A stretch of DNA of 64,000 bases, taken from contig NZ_JH980292.1 in assembly GCF_000314005.1 (NCBI RefSeq), forward strand, positions 3,632,121 to 3,696,120, given 5' to 3'. Origin of the DNA: Spirulina subsalsa PCC 9445. GTDB taxonomy: Bacteria > Cyanobacteriota > Cyanobacteriia > Cyanobacteriales > Spirulinaceae. A program made the translations under genes and the position numbers. Positions within the stretch are counted from its first letter, which is position 1. Every line of letters begins with the position of its first letter. This document shows, piece by piece, positions 53,511-62,784 of the stretch. The notes below the pieces were generated by a model. That model was not told the origin of the DNA. It searched no databases and saw only the letters and a list, made by a program, of their open reading frames with translations.

Positions 53511-53616
53511 TCCCTGACTTGAAGCGGCGTAAGTTCTGGGGTTCTCGGATGTGGTCAGATGGTACTTATTACGGCAGTGTTGGGCAACCAGACCAAGATA
53601 TTGTCCTAACGGCTTA
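53511..53616 (+). pseudogene. tnpA: IS200-type TnpA C-terminal remnant
   Basis: The frame FPDLKRRKFWGSRMWSDGTY then YGSVGQPDQ is like the C-terminal strand of IS200/IS605 Y1 transposases, which usually carry a WG..xWSxGYxxxSVG segment. The catalytic His-x-His and Tyr parts are gone. It reads away from the TnpB relic. Confidence 0.55.
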
Positions 53617-53674
53617 GGCGGTTGCTATACCTCTCTTCTGTCACTATTGGATAATTCCACGAAGTTATCTAAAA

Positions 53675-53742
53675 TGTCGGCTTGTTCGTGAAACGTTGCG
53701 CAGCAAAGGCTCTCGGTTTTACCGATGAGATGAAAAGCCGAC
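53675..53742. repeat. Copy of the 35.6-kb stem-loop without one inner arm
   Basis: The outer stem GTCGGCTT (53676-53683) pairs with AAGCCGAC (53735-53742). The 21-mer GTTCGTGAAACGTTGCGCAGC is at 53684-53704. Read on the minus strand it equals 35624-35711 except that 21 nt are absent. Confidence 0.85.
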
Positions 53743-53939
53743 CAATGCTTGACAATAAAACTAAAAACCCATAGGATTGAATTGGTTTGAATTCCCAGAG
53801 TGTTGCAGTAAGCCTGAAATAGGGGTGGAGCTTGAACTCGAAAGTGTCGCACAAGGATACAAATAGTGGGTAGCGAAAACCACGAAAAACATAGCTAGGG
53901 AAACTAACGTAAGCCCAAATCCAGAAAACTCAAGAATTA

Positions 53940-54151
53940 GATTGTTTTCAGTAATGTGGGGCGCACATTAACTCTAGGTAATTATCCTAGTACGCTCAGG
54001 GAGATAAAGCCCTCTGGGATTGTCTAAACTAGGCTTGCTAATTGGTTGGGCCGAACGGTTAGACGGTTTAGGTAATGCTCGCAAGAGATAGGCAATTGTA
54101 AGGCGTGTCGATGAACTGAGAATCCCTCGCTTTTAGCGATGGGAGCGTCAA
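53940..54151 (+). ncRNA. Omega-RNA-like right end of an IS200/IS605 element
   Basis: The segment has no ORF and ends GAATCCC, a hairpin (CCCTCGCT with AGCGATGGG around TTT, 54123-54143), then GGGAGCGTCAA. This end is the usual right terminus of TnpB-type elements in cyanobacteria. Internal paired stretches such as TCTAGGTAATTATCCTAG and GAGATAAAGCCCTC support a structured RNA. The scaffold start is estimated. It has no functional tnpB upstream, so it is orphan. Confidence 0.45.
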
Positions 54152-54293
54152 ACCATCACAGCCCAGGAGTTTTAGTTGTTTGACCCCAGTTTGACAGAAG
54201 AGAGATACATCGAAACGCAAAAACCGAGAGGTTAACTGTCATTCCGATGGTATTGAACCCCTGGGTCGGCCTTGCCTCTCATCCCCACTCCAC

Positions 54294-55058
54294 TTGCGGG
54301 ATGGGGTTTTCTTGGCAATTTTTATAAAAAATAAAGTCCTGATGGAGCCGATTCGCGCTCAATTGGGCAATACTAAACAATTACTTATCTCCCCAGATGG
54401 ACAATTAAACCTACTACCTTTTGCGGCTTTGGTGGATGAAAAGGGAGAGTATCTGGTTGAGAACTATTCCATTACCTACCTCACCACAGGACGGGATTTA
54501 ATCCGTTTGCAATATACTCCACCCAGCCAAAACCCGCCCCTGATTCTGGCGAATCCTGATTATATCCAAGCCAATCCCTCACAAACAGTCGCCAGTCGGG
54601 GAGAGGCGAAACGTTCCATGGATTTAGCTCAATTGCGGGTGGATTCTCTTCCGGGTGCTGCTGAGGAGGGTCAGGTGTTGGCCACTTTACTCCGCGATGG
54701 GGTGATATTAACGGGCAATGGGGCGACGGAAAATGTGGTGAAACAAACTCCATCCCCCCGGATTCTCCACTTGGCGACTCATGGCTTTTTCTTGCCGGAT
54801 ATTGAACAATCCACACCCCCCACTAGACCAGTGTCATCGGGGCAATCTCTCTCTGCACTGGGCATTGTGGAGAATCCTCTGTTGCGTTCGGGTTTGGCGT
54901 TGGCGGGGTTTAATGAACGGCGTTTATTCCGTCGGGGGATTGGCGGGGGATGGGGAAGTGAAAGATTAATCTGTCTGGCACACCTGACAAAAGATTGGGG
55001 GGTGTTTGGCTGTTTTCCTATCAATCTAATTCGATGGAGGGGGAATCAGGACTACTGA
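54294..55058 (+). pseudogene. CHAT domain relic
   Basis: The frame holds MEPIRAQLGNTKQLLISPDG and LNLLPFAALVDEKG, then the catalytic-His segment RILHLATHGFF, then NPLLRSGLALAGFN. After this it loses similarity (RRLFRRGIGGGWGSE) and stops. The catalytic Cys motif of CHAT proteases (SACET type) is missing, and the TPR region that normally precedes the domain is also absent. A frameshift around 54920 and truncation at both ends are inferred. The 3' end overlaps ftsQ by 38 bp. Confidence 0.75.
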
Positions 55059-55827
55059 GGTCGATGTAACGGATTTTGCGGTCTTGAATGTGGGTGGGAA
55101 GGTCGCGCATTTCGGCGAGGACGCGCAATTGTTCGGTGAAACGGTCGCTGTTATAGACTCCCAGATGAACTTTGCCGATTTCGGTAGTTAGGATTAAGTT
55201 ACCCGGGGTCTGAAGGTTGATCTCTTGGATTTGAACGGTGGAACGTTGGACGTTTTGATAGATTTCTGACCAGTAAGGGAGGAGGAGATGGGTTAATCCG
55301 ACTACGACTAATTCAGGGGGGTCTGGGAGGCTGTCTAGGTCTTGGTAGCTGCTTTTGGGTAGCCAAACACCCTCGGCATCAATAAAGCCCATTTCGAGTT
55401 CTCCGGGGGTGTGGTGGGAGGGGTGGGAGGAACGGGCGATCGCAACGGGACGACGTTCTTGGATGATGACGGTTAAACTAGGGGGCAGGAGCTTCCGGGT
55501 GACGGTGGCTTTAGCAATGGGTGCGATCGCCTCAATTTCTTGGGTGAGCTTTTGAGGTTCGAGTTCTATAATGGGTTGGGGATAGTCTAAGGGCAAGAAA
55601 GAACGAATGGCCGCTACAGACAGCAGGTGATTCCCCTCAATCTCCACCTGGTCAGGTTCGTAGATCACCCAATTGGGCAAGGTAACAACCCACACTAAAC
55701 CACTGGTTAAACCCGCAACAAAGAACGATCGCCAAATGGTCTGAATCAGTTTGACCTGGCGACGGCGTTTAAGCTGTTGTCGGCGACTTTTCAAATCGTT
55801 GGAGGAGATGGACGCAATCACAGTCAT
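55021..55827 (-). CDS. ftsQ: Cell division protein FtsQ
   Basis: 268 residues. A short basic cytoplasmic tail (SRRQQLKRRRQVKLIQ) precedes one membrane helix (about 32-50) and a POTRA domain that begins VEIEGNHLLSVAAIRSFLP. The C-terminal beta domain (EIGKVHLGVYNSDRFTEQLR) matches cyanobacterial FtsQ. It is a divisome scaffold in the plasma membrane. In many bacteria ftsQ precedes ftsZ; here downstream (toward lower coordinates) lies only the CHAT relic. Confidence 0.88.
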   Translation of the reverse strand: MTVIASISSNDLKSRRQQLKRRRQVKLIQTIWRSFFVAGLTSGLVWVVTLPNWVIYEPDQVEIEGNHLLSVAAIRSFLPLDYPQPIIELEPQKLTQEIEAIAPIAKATVTRKLLPPSLTVIIQERRPVAIARSSHPSHHTPGELEMGFIDAEGVWLPKSSYQDLDSLPDPPELVVVGLTHLLLPYWSEIYQNVQRSTVQIQEINLQTPGNLILTTEIGKVHLGVYNSDRFTEQLRVLAEMRDLPTHIQDRKIRYIDLSSPDSPSIELD

Positions 55828-56147
55828 CTAGGGAGCTACGATTTTTTGTATCCTGTTAAAAGTCTGTTGACTTGGGGCATTCTGCTGATACAAGCATCAT
55901 ATCCCAAGTCTAAAAGATTGGGCAGTCCTTCCCCAAATTGATTCTTTCTAGAGAAAATAGTCCAGACCTCTATCTTGTTCACAAAATTTCACACACTTGT
56001 CATAATGCCCTGTTAGTCTGTTAGATAATCTTGACATTCAGGGACTGGGTTGTTGTGTGTCTTGCAGGGGGAGGTCAGACAATCTTCTCGTCTAGACTTC
56101 GATCATCAGGGAAATCAAAGCATACATCTTGACAACTGGGAATATTT
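55828..56147. other. Divergent intergenic region
   Basis: 320 bp between ftsQ and the P-loop ATPase gene. TTGACA occurs at 56031-56036 and TTGACA again about 20 bp before the ATPase start; neither has an obvious -10 box at the right distance. No RNA or repeat is seen. Confidence 0.4.
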
Positions 56148-57518
56148 ATGGTCACTCAAACTTGTTTAGAGAAACCAGCATCAGGGTCTGACATGAAATT
56201 GCATCTACTTCAGTTTTTCAAAGCTTGTAACCCAAGCAAAACCATTAATTCAGCCAATCCCCAGGAACGGCAATATTACATTGATTTTTCGGCCGTGCGG
56301 GGGGGAAAAGTAGTGGAGGCACTCGAACGCACCATTACCCGTCTTTCCCCCGATGAACCCACTTGTCAACTGTTTACCGGACATATTGGTTGTGGGAAGT
56401 CTACGGAACTGTTACGGTTAAAAGCCCGTTTGGAAGAACAGGATTTTCATGTGGTCTATTTTGAATCCAGTCGGGATTTAGATATGGCTGATGTGAGTGT
56501 GAGTGATATTTTATTGGCGATCGCTCGTTCCGTCAGTGAGAGTCTGGAAAAGGCCGGAGTTCGCCTGAAACCGACCTATTTCCAAAACCTGTTTCAAGAA
56601 GTGAAAGACTTCCTCCAAGTTCCCGTAGAACTCAATGCCGAAGCAGAATTATCCCTCGGTATTGCTCGAATTACCGCCAAAACCAAAGAAAACCCCAAAC
56701 TGCGCGAACAACTCAAACAGTCCCTAGAACCGCGCACTGAGAGCATTTTACGCGCTATTAATCAAGAAATTCTAGAGCTAGGCAATCAAGAATTACACTA
56801 TCAAGGCAAACAGGGGATCGTGGTCATAGTCGATAACTTAGACCGTATTACACCCCGTCCGGCCACCTCCACGCGATCGCTCCCAGAACACCTTTTTATT
56901 GATCGGGGATCCCAACTGCGGCGCTTACAATGCCATCTGGTCTACACGATCCCCCTCAATCTGATTTTCTCCAACGATTACCAAACCCTGAAAAACCGTC
57001 TGGGGGGAGGAGTCGCCCCAACCATCTTACCCATGGTTCCAGTTCAGAATCGCAAAGGGGAAGAACACAGCCAAGGCATGGGTCTACTGCGTCAGTTAGT
57101 CTTAGCCCGTGCCTTCCCCGATCTTGACCCAGAAACCCGTTTAACGCAGATTTCCACCATCTTCGACCATCCCGACACCCTCGACCGTCTTTGTCGCGTC
57201 AGTGGGGGTCATATTCGGAACTTACTCGGCCTCCTCTTTACCTGTTTACGTCATGATGATCCCCCCATTTCCCGAGAATGTGTAGAAAGCGTGATTGGGG
57301 CCTATCGAGATGATATTCTCTTGGCCGTTGAGGATCACGAGTGGGATTTAATCTTAGAGGTGGTGAAGAAACAAGACCTCAGTGGGGAACAAGATTATCA
57401 AATCCTTTTGCGCAGTATGTTTGTTTTTGAATATCGAGATGAACAAGGGCGCTGGTTTGGCATTAATCCCGCTTTAGCTGAAACGGAGAAGTTTAAAGCT
57501 TTAACTAAGGTCTGCTAA
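56148..57518 (+). CDS. P-loop ATPase of unassigned STAND/AAA type
   Basis: 456 residues. An N-terminal segment (LQFFKACNPSKTIN) precedes Walker A GHIGCGKSTELLRL and Walker B GIVVIVDNLDRI, the KAP/AAA-like layout with an Asp-Asn-Leu-Asp box. A C-terminal helical part (GGHIRNLLGLLFTCLRHDD) resembles a sensor-2/winged helix region. There is no membrane segment. I do not know a function; related cyanobacterial proteins are annotated only as ATP-binding. It is followed by a terminator hairpin. Confidence 0.75.
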   Translation: MVTQTCLEKPASGSDMKLHLLQFFKACNPSKTINSANPQERQYYIDFSAVRGGKVVEALERTITRLSPDEPTCQLFTGHIGCGKSTELLRLKARLEEQDFHVVYFESSRDLDMADVSVSDILLAIARSVSESLEKAGVRLKPTYFQNLFQEVKDFLQVPVELNAEAELSLGIARITAKTKENPKLREQLKQSLEPRTESILRAINQEILELGNQELHYQGKQGIVVIVDNLDRITPRPATSTRSLPEHLFIDRGSQLRRLQCHLVYTIPLNLIFSNDYQTLKNRLGGGVAPTILPMVPVQNRKGEEHSQGMGLLRQLVLARAFPDLDPETRLTQISTIFDHPDTLDRLCRVSGGHIRNLLGLLFTCLRHDDPPISRECVESVIGAYRDDILLAVEDHEWDLILEVVKKQDLSGEQDYQILLRSMFVFEYRDEQGRWFGINPALAETEKFKALTKVC

Positions 57519-57525
57519 ATAGTAG

Positions 57526-57551
57526 TAGGGGGAACTCATTAATTCCCCCTA
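57526..57551. terminator. Hairpin between convergent genes
   Basis: TAGGGGGAA (57526-57534) and TTCCCCCTA (57543-57551) form a perfect 9-bp stem with an 8-nt loop, placed between the ATPase and the convergent PEP-CTERM gene. There is no strong U-run. Confidence 0.5.
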
Positions 57552-57588
57552 AAATCAACTCAAAAACCCAGTTTTCTTAAGGTTTCCC

Positions 57589-58308
57589 TCAACCATTCAA
57601 TGACCGTTTCCGTTTAATAAATAACCCTAACAGTGCCAGAGAGAATAAAGAAATCCCGGCGGGTTCTGGAACTTTTTCTCCCGACAATTTAACTTGATAA
57701 GCCAATTCTGAGCCAACCGGAATGGCGCAATCTTTCCAACTCATGACAGATTGACCTGTTAAGGTAAAACTGCCCACAATATCACTAATATGTAAATATT
57801 TGGGGGTTGTATCACAATTTTGTCCCCAACGGCAACCTTGGTTAAACGTCCAACCTAAACGACCACCCCCTTGGTCATCCGTTAAAAACAGATTCATCAG
57901 TGCCATGCGGCTATCATATTCATAAGCGACAGTCCGAATAAGTAAATCGGAAAAACTGCTAACTCCTAAATTGGTTTTAGATAGTTCCACATCGCCCACA
58001 ACATAGGTTAAAGTCTTAGCAACACTATCAAAGGTTAGGGAAAAATCCACCGATTTCCCACTGACCCAATTATAGTCTGCTTGTACCCGGTTGAGGTGAC
58101 TATTTGTACTGTCGTGAATATTCAGTTGATGATCTCCGACACGACCAATACGAGATTCAGCCGTCCATTGCCAAGGCAGGTTTAAACCTAACGCTTCAAA
58201 TTCAGTTTGAGTATAACGATTTAAGGTAAAAGCTTCTGCCGCACTGTTACCTAGGACTAAACCTAGGGTAGCGAGTGAAAGTGCGATCGCCGTTTGTTTG
58301 TATCCCAT
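57589..58308 (-). CDS. PEP-CTERM sorting domain protein
   Basis: 239 residues from ATG 58308 (MGYKQTAIALSLATLGLVLG). The longer frame from 58353 is discarded. A Sec signal peptide ends near AEAFTLNRY. The C-terminus VPEPAGISLFSLALLGLFIK then RKR is the PEP-CTERM tripartite signal (PEP motif, helix, basic tail) recognised by exosortase. Two Cys pairs in the middle (GCRWGQNCD) may form disulfides. The protein is expected on the cell surface or in exopolysaccharide. No exosortase is in the window. Confidence 0.88.
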   Translation of the reverse strand: MGYKQTAIALSLATLGLVLGNSAAEAFTLNRYTQTEFEALGLNLPWQWTAESRIGRVGDHQLNIHDSTNSHLNRVQADYNWVSGKSVDFSLTFDSVAKTLTYVVGDVELSKTNLGVSSFSDLLIRTVAYEYDSRMALMNLFLTDDQGGGRLGWTFNQGCRWGQNCDTTPKYLHISDIVGSFTLTGQSVMSWKDCAIPVGSELAYQVKLSGEKVPEPAGISLFSLALLGLFIKRKRSLNG

Positions 58309-58690
58309 AATTATGACCCTCTGTGATAGAGCAAATCCTAGAACTACCTCCAATCTCCCCCATCCGTAATTTCAGGGAATACTCAATGGAGTGATAAAAC
58401 GATAGACTAGAATTTATACTTAATACCCTTCCAAGCTAAGAACTTTTAATCTAGATCGTCAATGAAAACACGCAAAAGCTTATTAAAAATTTACATATAA
58501 AACCGCAATTACTTCCGTTCTATTACGGAGTTTTTCAAGTCAGATTGAACCGCTCGGTTTTCTGTCCGTTGGGGACAGGCAGAAATTGACAAGGGTCTAG
58601 GCCGCGCAATATAATGGGAAGCTATTTCTTTTTTCCCCCCTCTGTCCCATCAAGGAACGTTGGGGTTAATTTTAGTTATGCAAGGCGCAG
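58309..58690. other. Divergent promoter region
   Basis: 382 bp between the PEP-CTERM and aminotransferase genes. Only non-coding sequence with AT-rich stretches (58440-58510) is seen. GTCCGTTGGGGACAGGCAG near 58565 forms a small GTCC/GGAC hairpin. Confidence 0.4.
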
Positions 58691-59842
58691 ATGAAAGATA
58701 AAAATATGTTAATGATTCCGGGGCCAACTCCGGTTCCGGCACAGGTGTTACAAGCGATGGCCAAGCACCCCATCGGCCACCGTAGTGGGGACTATAGCAA
58801 GATTCAGGAAGAGGTCAGCGCGAATTTAAAATGGCTGCACCAAACCGCCCAAGATGTCCAGATGCTGACTGTTAGCGGCACAGGGGCGATGGAAGCAGGG
58901 ATGATTAACTTTCTCTCCCGAGGCGATCGCGTTTTAGTGGGATGTAACGGGAAATTCGGCGAACGTTGGGGAGAAGTGGCAGAAGCCTATGGTTTAAATG
59001 TAGAACGCATCAGTGCAGAATGGGGCAAACCCCTAGACCCGGCCGCCTTTGAAGAAAAATTAGCCGCCGATACCGAGAAACAAATTAAAGCGGTAATTCT
59101 AACCCATTCCGAAACCTCAACGGCGGTTTTAAACGACCTCGAAAGCATTAATAAAGCGGTCAAAGAACACGGGGAAGCTTTAATTATGGTGGATGCTGTC
59201 ACCAGTATGGGTGCAATTAGTGTCCCTATTGATGAGTGGGGTTTAGATGTGGTGGCTTCTGGGTCGCAAAAAGGGTTCATGGTTCCCCCCGGTTTGGGTT
59301 TTGTGGCCGTGAGTGAGAAGGCTTGGAAGGCTTACGAAACGGCTAACTTACCCCGCTATTATTTGGATTTGGGTAAGTATCGCAAAGCAACGGCTAAACA
59401 TACCACACCTTTTACCCCTCCGGTGAATTTGGTGTTTGGCTTACAAGTGGCCTTACAAATGATGCGGGAAGAAGGCTTAGAGGGGATTTTTGCCCGTCAC
59501 CAACGGTTAACTCAAGGCACTCGTGCGGCCGTGAAGGCGTTGGGGTTATCTCCCTTTGCTCCGGATGATTGTGCAAGTCCGGCTGTAACGGCGGTTTTAC
59601 CGACGGGTGTTGAGGCGGAGGCCATTCGTTCTACTTTACGGAACAAGTTTGATATTGCTATGGCGGGGGGACAAGATCACCTGAAAGGGAAGATTTTCCG
59701 CATTGGTCATTTAGGGTTTGTCTGTGAGCGAGATATTTTAGCGGCGATCGCCGCCTTAGAAGCCACCTTACAACAATTAGGCTACGAAGGGGCAACCCCC
59801 GGCGCAGGCGTAGCGGCCGCCGCCGCCGTGTTTGCAGGCTAA
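58691..59842 (+). CDS. Alanine/serine--glyoxylate aminotransferase family protein
   Basis: 383 residues, a class V PLP enzyme. MIPGPTPVPAQVLQAM is the family N-terminus, and the Schiff-base Lys is in ASGSQKGFMVPPGLGF. The substrate-side Arg near the C-terminus is in IFRIGHLGF. It transfers an amino group from alanine or serine to glyoxylate in photorespiration. The cyanobacterial homologue was once called the small subunit of a soluble hydrogenase (historic naming). The tail is Ala-rich (AGVAAAAAVF). Confidence 0.9.
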   Translation: MKDKNMLMIPGPTPVPAQVLQAMAKHPIGHRSGDYSKIQEEVSANLKWLHQTAQDVQMLTVSGTGAMEAGMINFLSRGDRVLVGCNGKFGERWGEVAEAYGLNVERISAEWGKPLDPAAFEEKLAADTEKQIKAVILTHSETSTAVLNDLESINKAVKEHGEALIMVDAVTSMGAISVPIDEWGLDVVASGSQKGFMVPPGLGFVAVSEKAWKAYETANLPRYYLDLGKYRKATAKHTTPFTPPVNLVFGLQVALQMMREEGLEGIFARHQRLTQGTRAAVKALGLSPFAPDDCASPAVTAVLPTGVEAEAIRSTLRNKFDIAMAGGQDHLKGKIFRIGHLGFVCERDILAAIAALEATLQQLGYEGATPGAGVAAAAAVFAG

Positions 59843-59865
59843 AAAAGAGGCCTCATGGGGGCTTG

Positions 59866-59998
59866 TTGAATAAATCCGGGAATAGGGAATCGGGAGTCAA
59901 GAACCCCTGTTCTCTGTTCCCTATTCCCTGTTCCCTATTACCTGTTCCCTATTACCTCTCCCCCCGTTCCCTGTTCCCTGTTCCCTGTTCCCTAGTTA
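59866..59998. repeat. Repeat end plus heptamer tract
   Basis: GGGGCTTGTTGAATAAATCC (about 59868-59887) is a variant of the dispersed end motif. It is followed by GGGAATAGGGAATCGGGAGTC and then a long CCCTGTTCCCTATTCCC tract. The tract runs into the last codons of dndE on the minus strand. Confidence 0.75.
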
Positions 59999-60371
59999 TC
60001 AATTGGATTAAATCCTCAATACGCCTTAAGTCCGAATCCCCGGCTAAATAGCCAATGCCTCGGTGGAGATGGAGACGGAACTGAGTGGCGAGGGTTTCGG
60101 GGTTGGTGCCGAGTCCATCTTGCTCACAGCGTTGTTTAAGGGCAATAGTCAGGAAATCGGCCATTTCTCCCCCAAAAACCCGCCACGTTAATTCAACATT
60201 ACTATCGGCAGGTAACGGCACGGGGGAGGGAATGGTCGGTTCTGCCAGAGAACGACAAAACGCCCAACGACAGAGAATGTTCCACTGGTCAATTTTGGTC
60301 TGGCGCTTGAGTTTTGTTAGTTGTTCTTTAGCCGTTTGGGACAGTCTAACTCGTTCTACAGGGGGTTCCAT
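59952..60371 (-). CDS. dndE: DndE family DNA sulfur modification protein, solitary
   Basis: 139 residues. RVRLSQTAKEQLTKLKRQTK and NILCRWAFCRSLAEP, then ETLATQFRLHLHRGIGYLAGD, are clear DndE family features. DndE is a small tetrameric helical protein that belongs to the DndABCDE phosphorothioation complex (known of the family). No other dnd gene lies in the window, so its role here is uncertain. The last dozen residues (EQGTGNRERGER) are translated from the intergenic GGGAACAGG repeat, which replaced the original C-terminus. It is the last gene of a three-gene minus-strand group. Confidence 0.85.
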   Translation of the reverse strand: MEPPVERVRLSQTAKEQLTKLKRQTKIDQWNILCRWAFCRSLAEPTIPSPVPLPADSNVELTWRVFGGEMADFLTIALKQRCEQDGLGTNPETLATQFRLHLHRGIGYLAGDSDLRRIEDLIQLITREQGTGNRERGER

Positions 60372-60375
60372 AATT

Positions 60376-60455
60376 TAGGGAATAGGGAATAGGGAACGGG
60401 AAGGGAGAGGGGGGGAGGGGGAGAGGGGGAGAGAGGGAGAGGGGGAATTAAGACT
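60376..60455 (+). repeat. G-rich low-complexity tract
   Basis: GGGAATA, GGGAACG and then GGGGGAGA units in direct repeat. Runs of G with short spacers give G-quadruplex potential on the plus strand, i.e. in the region between dndE and the glycosyltransferase end. Confidence 0.75.
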
Positions 60456-60471
60456 TATTACCTATTACCTA

Positions 60472-61467
60472 TTACCTATTACCGACTCCCGCCCCCCGAC
60501 TCCCGCCTCCCACCTCCGACACCACATAAAGCGGACGGCCTTTGACTTCTTCATAAATGCGACCAATATATTCTCCTAAAATACCAATACTCACCAATTG
60601 AACCGCTCCCAAGAAAAACACCGCAATTAAAATCGTCGCTAAACCTGTTACCGGAGAATCAGGGGCGACAATGCGCCAATATAACACCATTCCGGCCATA
60701 ATTAACGCCACCAGCGCCGCACAAAGTCCGGTATAGGTTGCCAGTCGTAAGGGGACTTTAGAAAAGGAGACTAACCCATCAATGGCAAGGGATAGGGACT
60801 TAGTGAAAGTGTATTGGCGATCGCCTGCAAAGCGTGGATTCCGTTCAAAGCGCACCGAGGTTTGAGTAAATCCCACCCAAGATCGTAACCCCCGCAAATA
60901 ACGATTGCGTTCCGGCAAAGAATTCAACACCTCCACCACCTGCCGATCCATTAAGCAAAAATCCCCACTATCTAGGGGAATCTCTACATTCGCCAAGCGT
61001 TGCAAAATACGATAGAACACATAGGCATAAAAGCGTTTTAACCACTGTTCCTGATGTCGTTTCGTCCGTTGGGCATAAACCACCTGATAGCCCGCTTGCC
61101 AGCGTTCAATCATCATTAAAGCCACTTCTGGGGGGTCTTGTAAGTCCGCATCCATGATAATCACCGCCTCCCCCCGGGCAAAGTGTAAACCTGCCGTGAG
61201 AGCGATTTGTTGCCCAAAATTCCGCGCCAAACTGATATAGGTGACACGGGGATCCTTTTGCTGGAGATTCCGCAAGAGGGCTAAAGACTGATCCCGACTG
61301 CCATCATTGACAAAAACCCATTCTAGGGATCCATCTAGGCGATCGCTTAACCCATCCAAACGATGATACAACTCCCCCAAATTCCGTTCCTCGTTATACA
61401 CCGGAATCACAAAAGAATAACGAGGATTGCCCCCCTCTTGATTGCCCATAACCTCCTGAAAACCCAC
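60472..61467 (-). CDS. Membrane glycosyltransferase family 2 (GtrB/DPM1-like)
   Basis: 331 residues. The GT-A domain reads [20 protein letters not shown] and [14 protein letters not shown] (DxD), then the QQxxW-like region. The C-terminal third holds two membrane helices (about 235-260 and 270-300) and [20 protein letters not shown], as in polyprenyl-phosphate glucosyl/mannosyltransferases. It would load a sugar on undecaprenyl phosphate. The last residues ([12 protein letters not shown]) come from heptamer repeat DNA. The start could also be ATG 61449. It begins 16 bp after the pentapeptide gene stop. Confidence 0.87.
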   Translation of the reverse strand: MGFQEVMGNQEGGNPRYSFVIPVYNEERNLGELYHRLDGLSDRLDGSLEWVFVNDGSRDQSLALLRNLQQKDPRVTYISLARNFGQQIALTAGLHFARGEAVIIMDADLQDPPEVALMMIERWQAGYQVVYAQRTKRHQEQWLKRFYAYVFYRILQRLANVEIPLDSGDFCLMDRQVVEVLNSLPERNRYLRGLRSWVGFTQTSVRFERNPRFAGDRQYTFTKSLSLAIDGLVSFSKVPLRLATYTGLCAALVALIMAGMVLYWRIVAPDSPVTGLATILIAVFFLGAVQLVSIGILGEYIGRIYEEVKGRPLYVVSEVGGGSRGAGVGNR

Positions 61468-61483
61468 TCTAGACCATTGTCTC

Positions 61484-62716
61484 CTAACGTCCTAAATGAT
61501 TGGGAATGCCCTCACACCCCCCCGGAATCGTCGCCCGGGTTTTTTCTCCCCCCCAACAACAGCAATAATACCGTTGCTCCTCACTCAACCGTTGAACCCC
61601 GGTAAAATCGGCTTTTTCCACCACAGCCCCCGTATACTCCCCTGTTTCATAATTGGGTGTGGCATTAGGCAGACGGGGCGTTGCGGTTTCCACAAACCCA
61701 TAGAATAAACGAGTCCCTTTGAGATCCGCCCCTCGTAAATTAGCATCATAGAGAACCGTCCGCGCCAAATTAGCTCGCACCAGATCACAACGACTCAAAT
61801 CCGCCCCAATCATATAGGCATCACTTAAATCCGTCCAGCGCAAATCCGTTTCCGACAAATCCGCCCGCGCCAACATCACCCCCAAATCAATCACCCGTAG
61901 GCCATGCTGACGATCTTCCGCATAGCCCCCGGCCCCATCTAAAATCGCCCGCCCCAGCAAAGCATCCCGCTTGAGGGGAGTCACCAATTTAGACTGAGAG
62001 AGGAAGCGTAAAATCTTGGCCTTTCCTCCCGCGTCTACACTGCTCAAAATGGCGGCCGTGCGTCCTTCGGCAAAAGCGCGTTCTTGGGGCCAATCTTCCA
62101 GCAAGCCCTCATCACTCAAGGCCAAATCAGAAATCCCCTGAAAATAAGCATCAATGGTCTGTTGTTGGGTAATGGTATTTTGCCGGATGGTGAGGTCTTT
62201 AGAGATCACATATTGCTGCCAGGCTACATAAACGGCAATTACGGCAATCATAATCTGACCTACGGCTCCAAACCACTCGGCCCAGGAGCCAAATTCGTCC
62301 CATTTGGCTTGATTTAACCAACTTCTCACCCCTTGATAGACTCCGAACACTTGACCAAAGCCTGCGATCGCCCCCACAATGCCCACAATCCCTAAGAGAG
62401 TCCGTCGTTCATCGGGGGTGAGAAACTTGATTAACCAGCGTCGAATGGCTGGGATCGTGATTCGTAAGGAAATTAACAAGGCCACTAAAGCCCCCGCAAA
62501 TAGCATTAAACCGACATTAAACAGCCAACCAATCATCATCACCGTAATAGCTACAATAATCAGCCAAGCGTTCAACGTTTCCAAGGGAATCACCAAGGGA
62601 GTAGATTGGGCTTGGGGGATAACAAAAGGTGTCGTTCCCTTGAGTAATAAGGAAGAGGACTCCTGAGCCACTGAATCGGGTTCTGAGTGAACCGGAGGTT
62701 TCCCTGAAGAGGTCAT
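61484..62716 (-). CDS. Membrane protein with C-terminal pentapeptide repeats
   Basis: 410 residues. A proline/serine-rich N-tail (1-50) is followed by two or more hydrophobic segments (about 52-90, 108-130 and 140-165). A cytoplasmic linker follows, then about a dozen pentapeptides ([20 protein letters not shown], residues about 290-350) and a tail with [10 protein letters not shown]. The Cys cluster CCC is unusual. The function is unknown. It is the first gene of the group with the GT2 enzyme and DndE. Confidence 0.82.
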   Translation of the reverse strand: MTSSGKPPVHSEPDSVAQESSSLLLKGTTPFVIPQAQSTPLVIPLETLNAWLIIVAITVMMIGWLFNVGLMLFAGALVALLISLRITIPAIRRWLIKFLTPDERRTLLGIVGIVGAIAGFGQVFGVYQGVRSWLNQAKWDEFGSWAEWFGAVGQIMIAVIAVYVAWQQYVISKDLTIRQNTITQQQTIDAYFQGISDLALSDEGLLEDWPQERAFAEGRTAAILSSVDAGGKAKILRFLSQSKLVTPLKRDALLGRAILDGAGGYAEDRQHGLRVIDLGVMLARADLSETDLRWTDLSDAYMIGADLSRCDLVRANLARTVLYDANLRGADLKGTRLFYGFVETATPRLPNATPNYETGEYTGAVVEKADFTGVQRLSEEQRYYCCCWGGEKTRATIPGGCEGIPNHLGR

Positions 62717-62784
62717 AGGGTTTTACTTTGACGGGGGTAGGTTAAGAGGGTTACTGTGAAACTGTAGTTTATTGTAGAAAAAAC

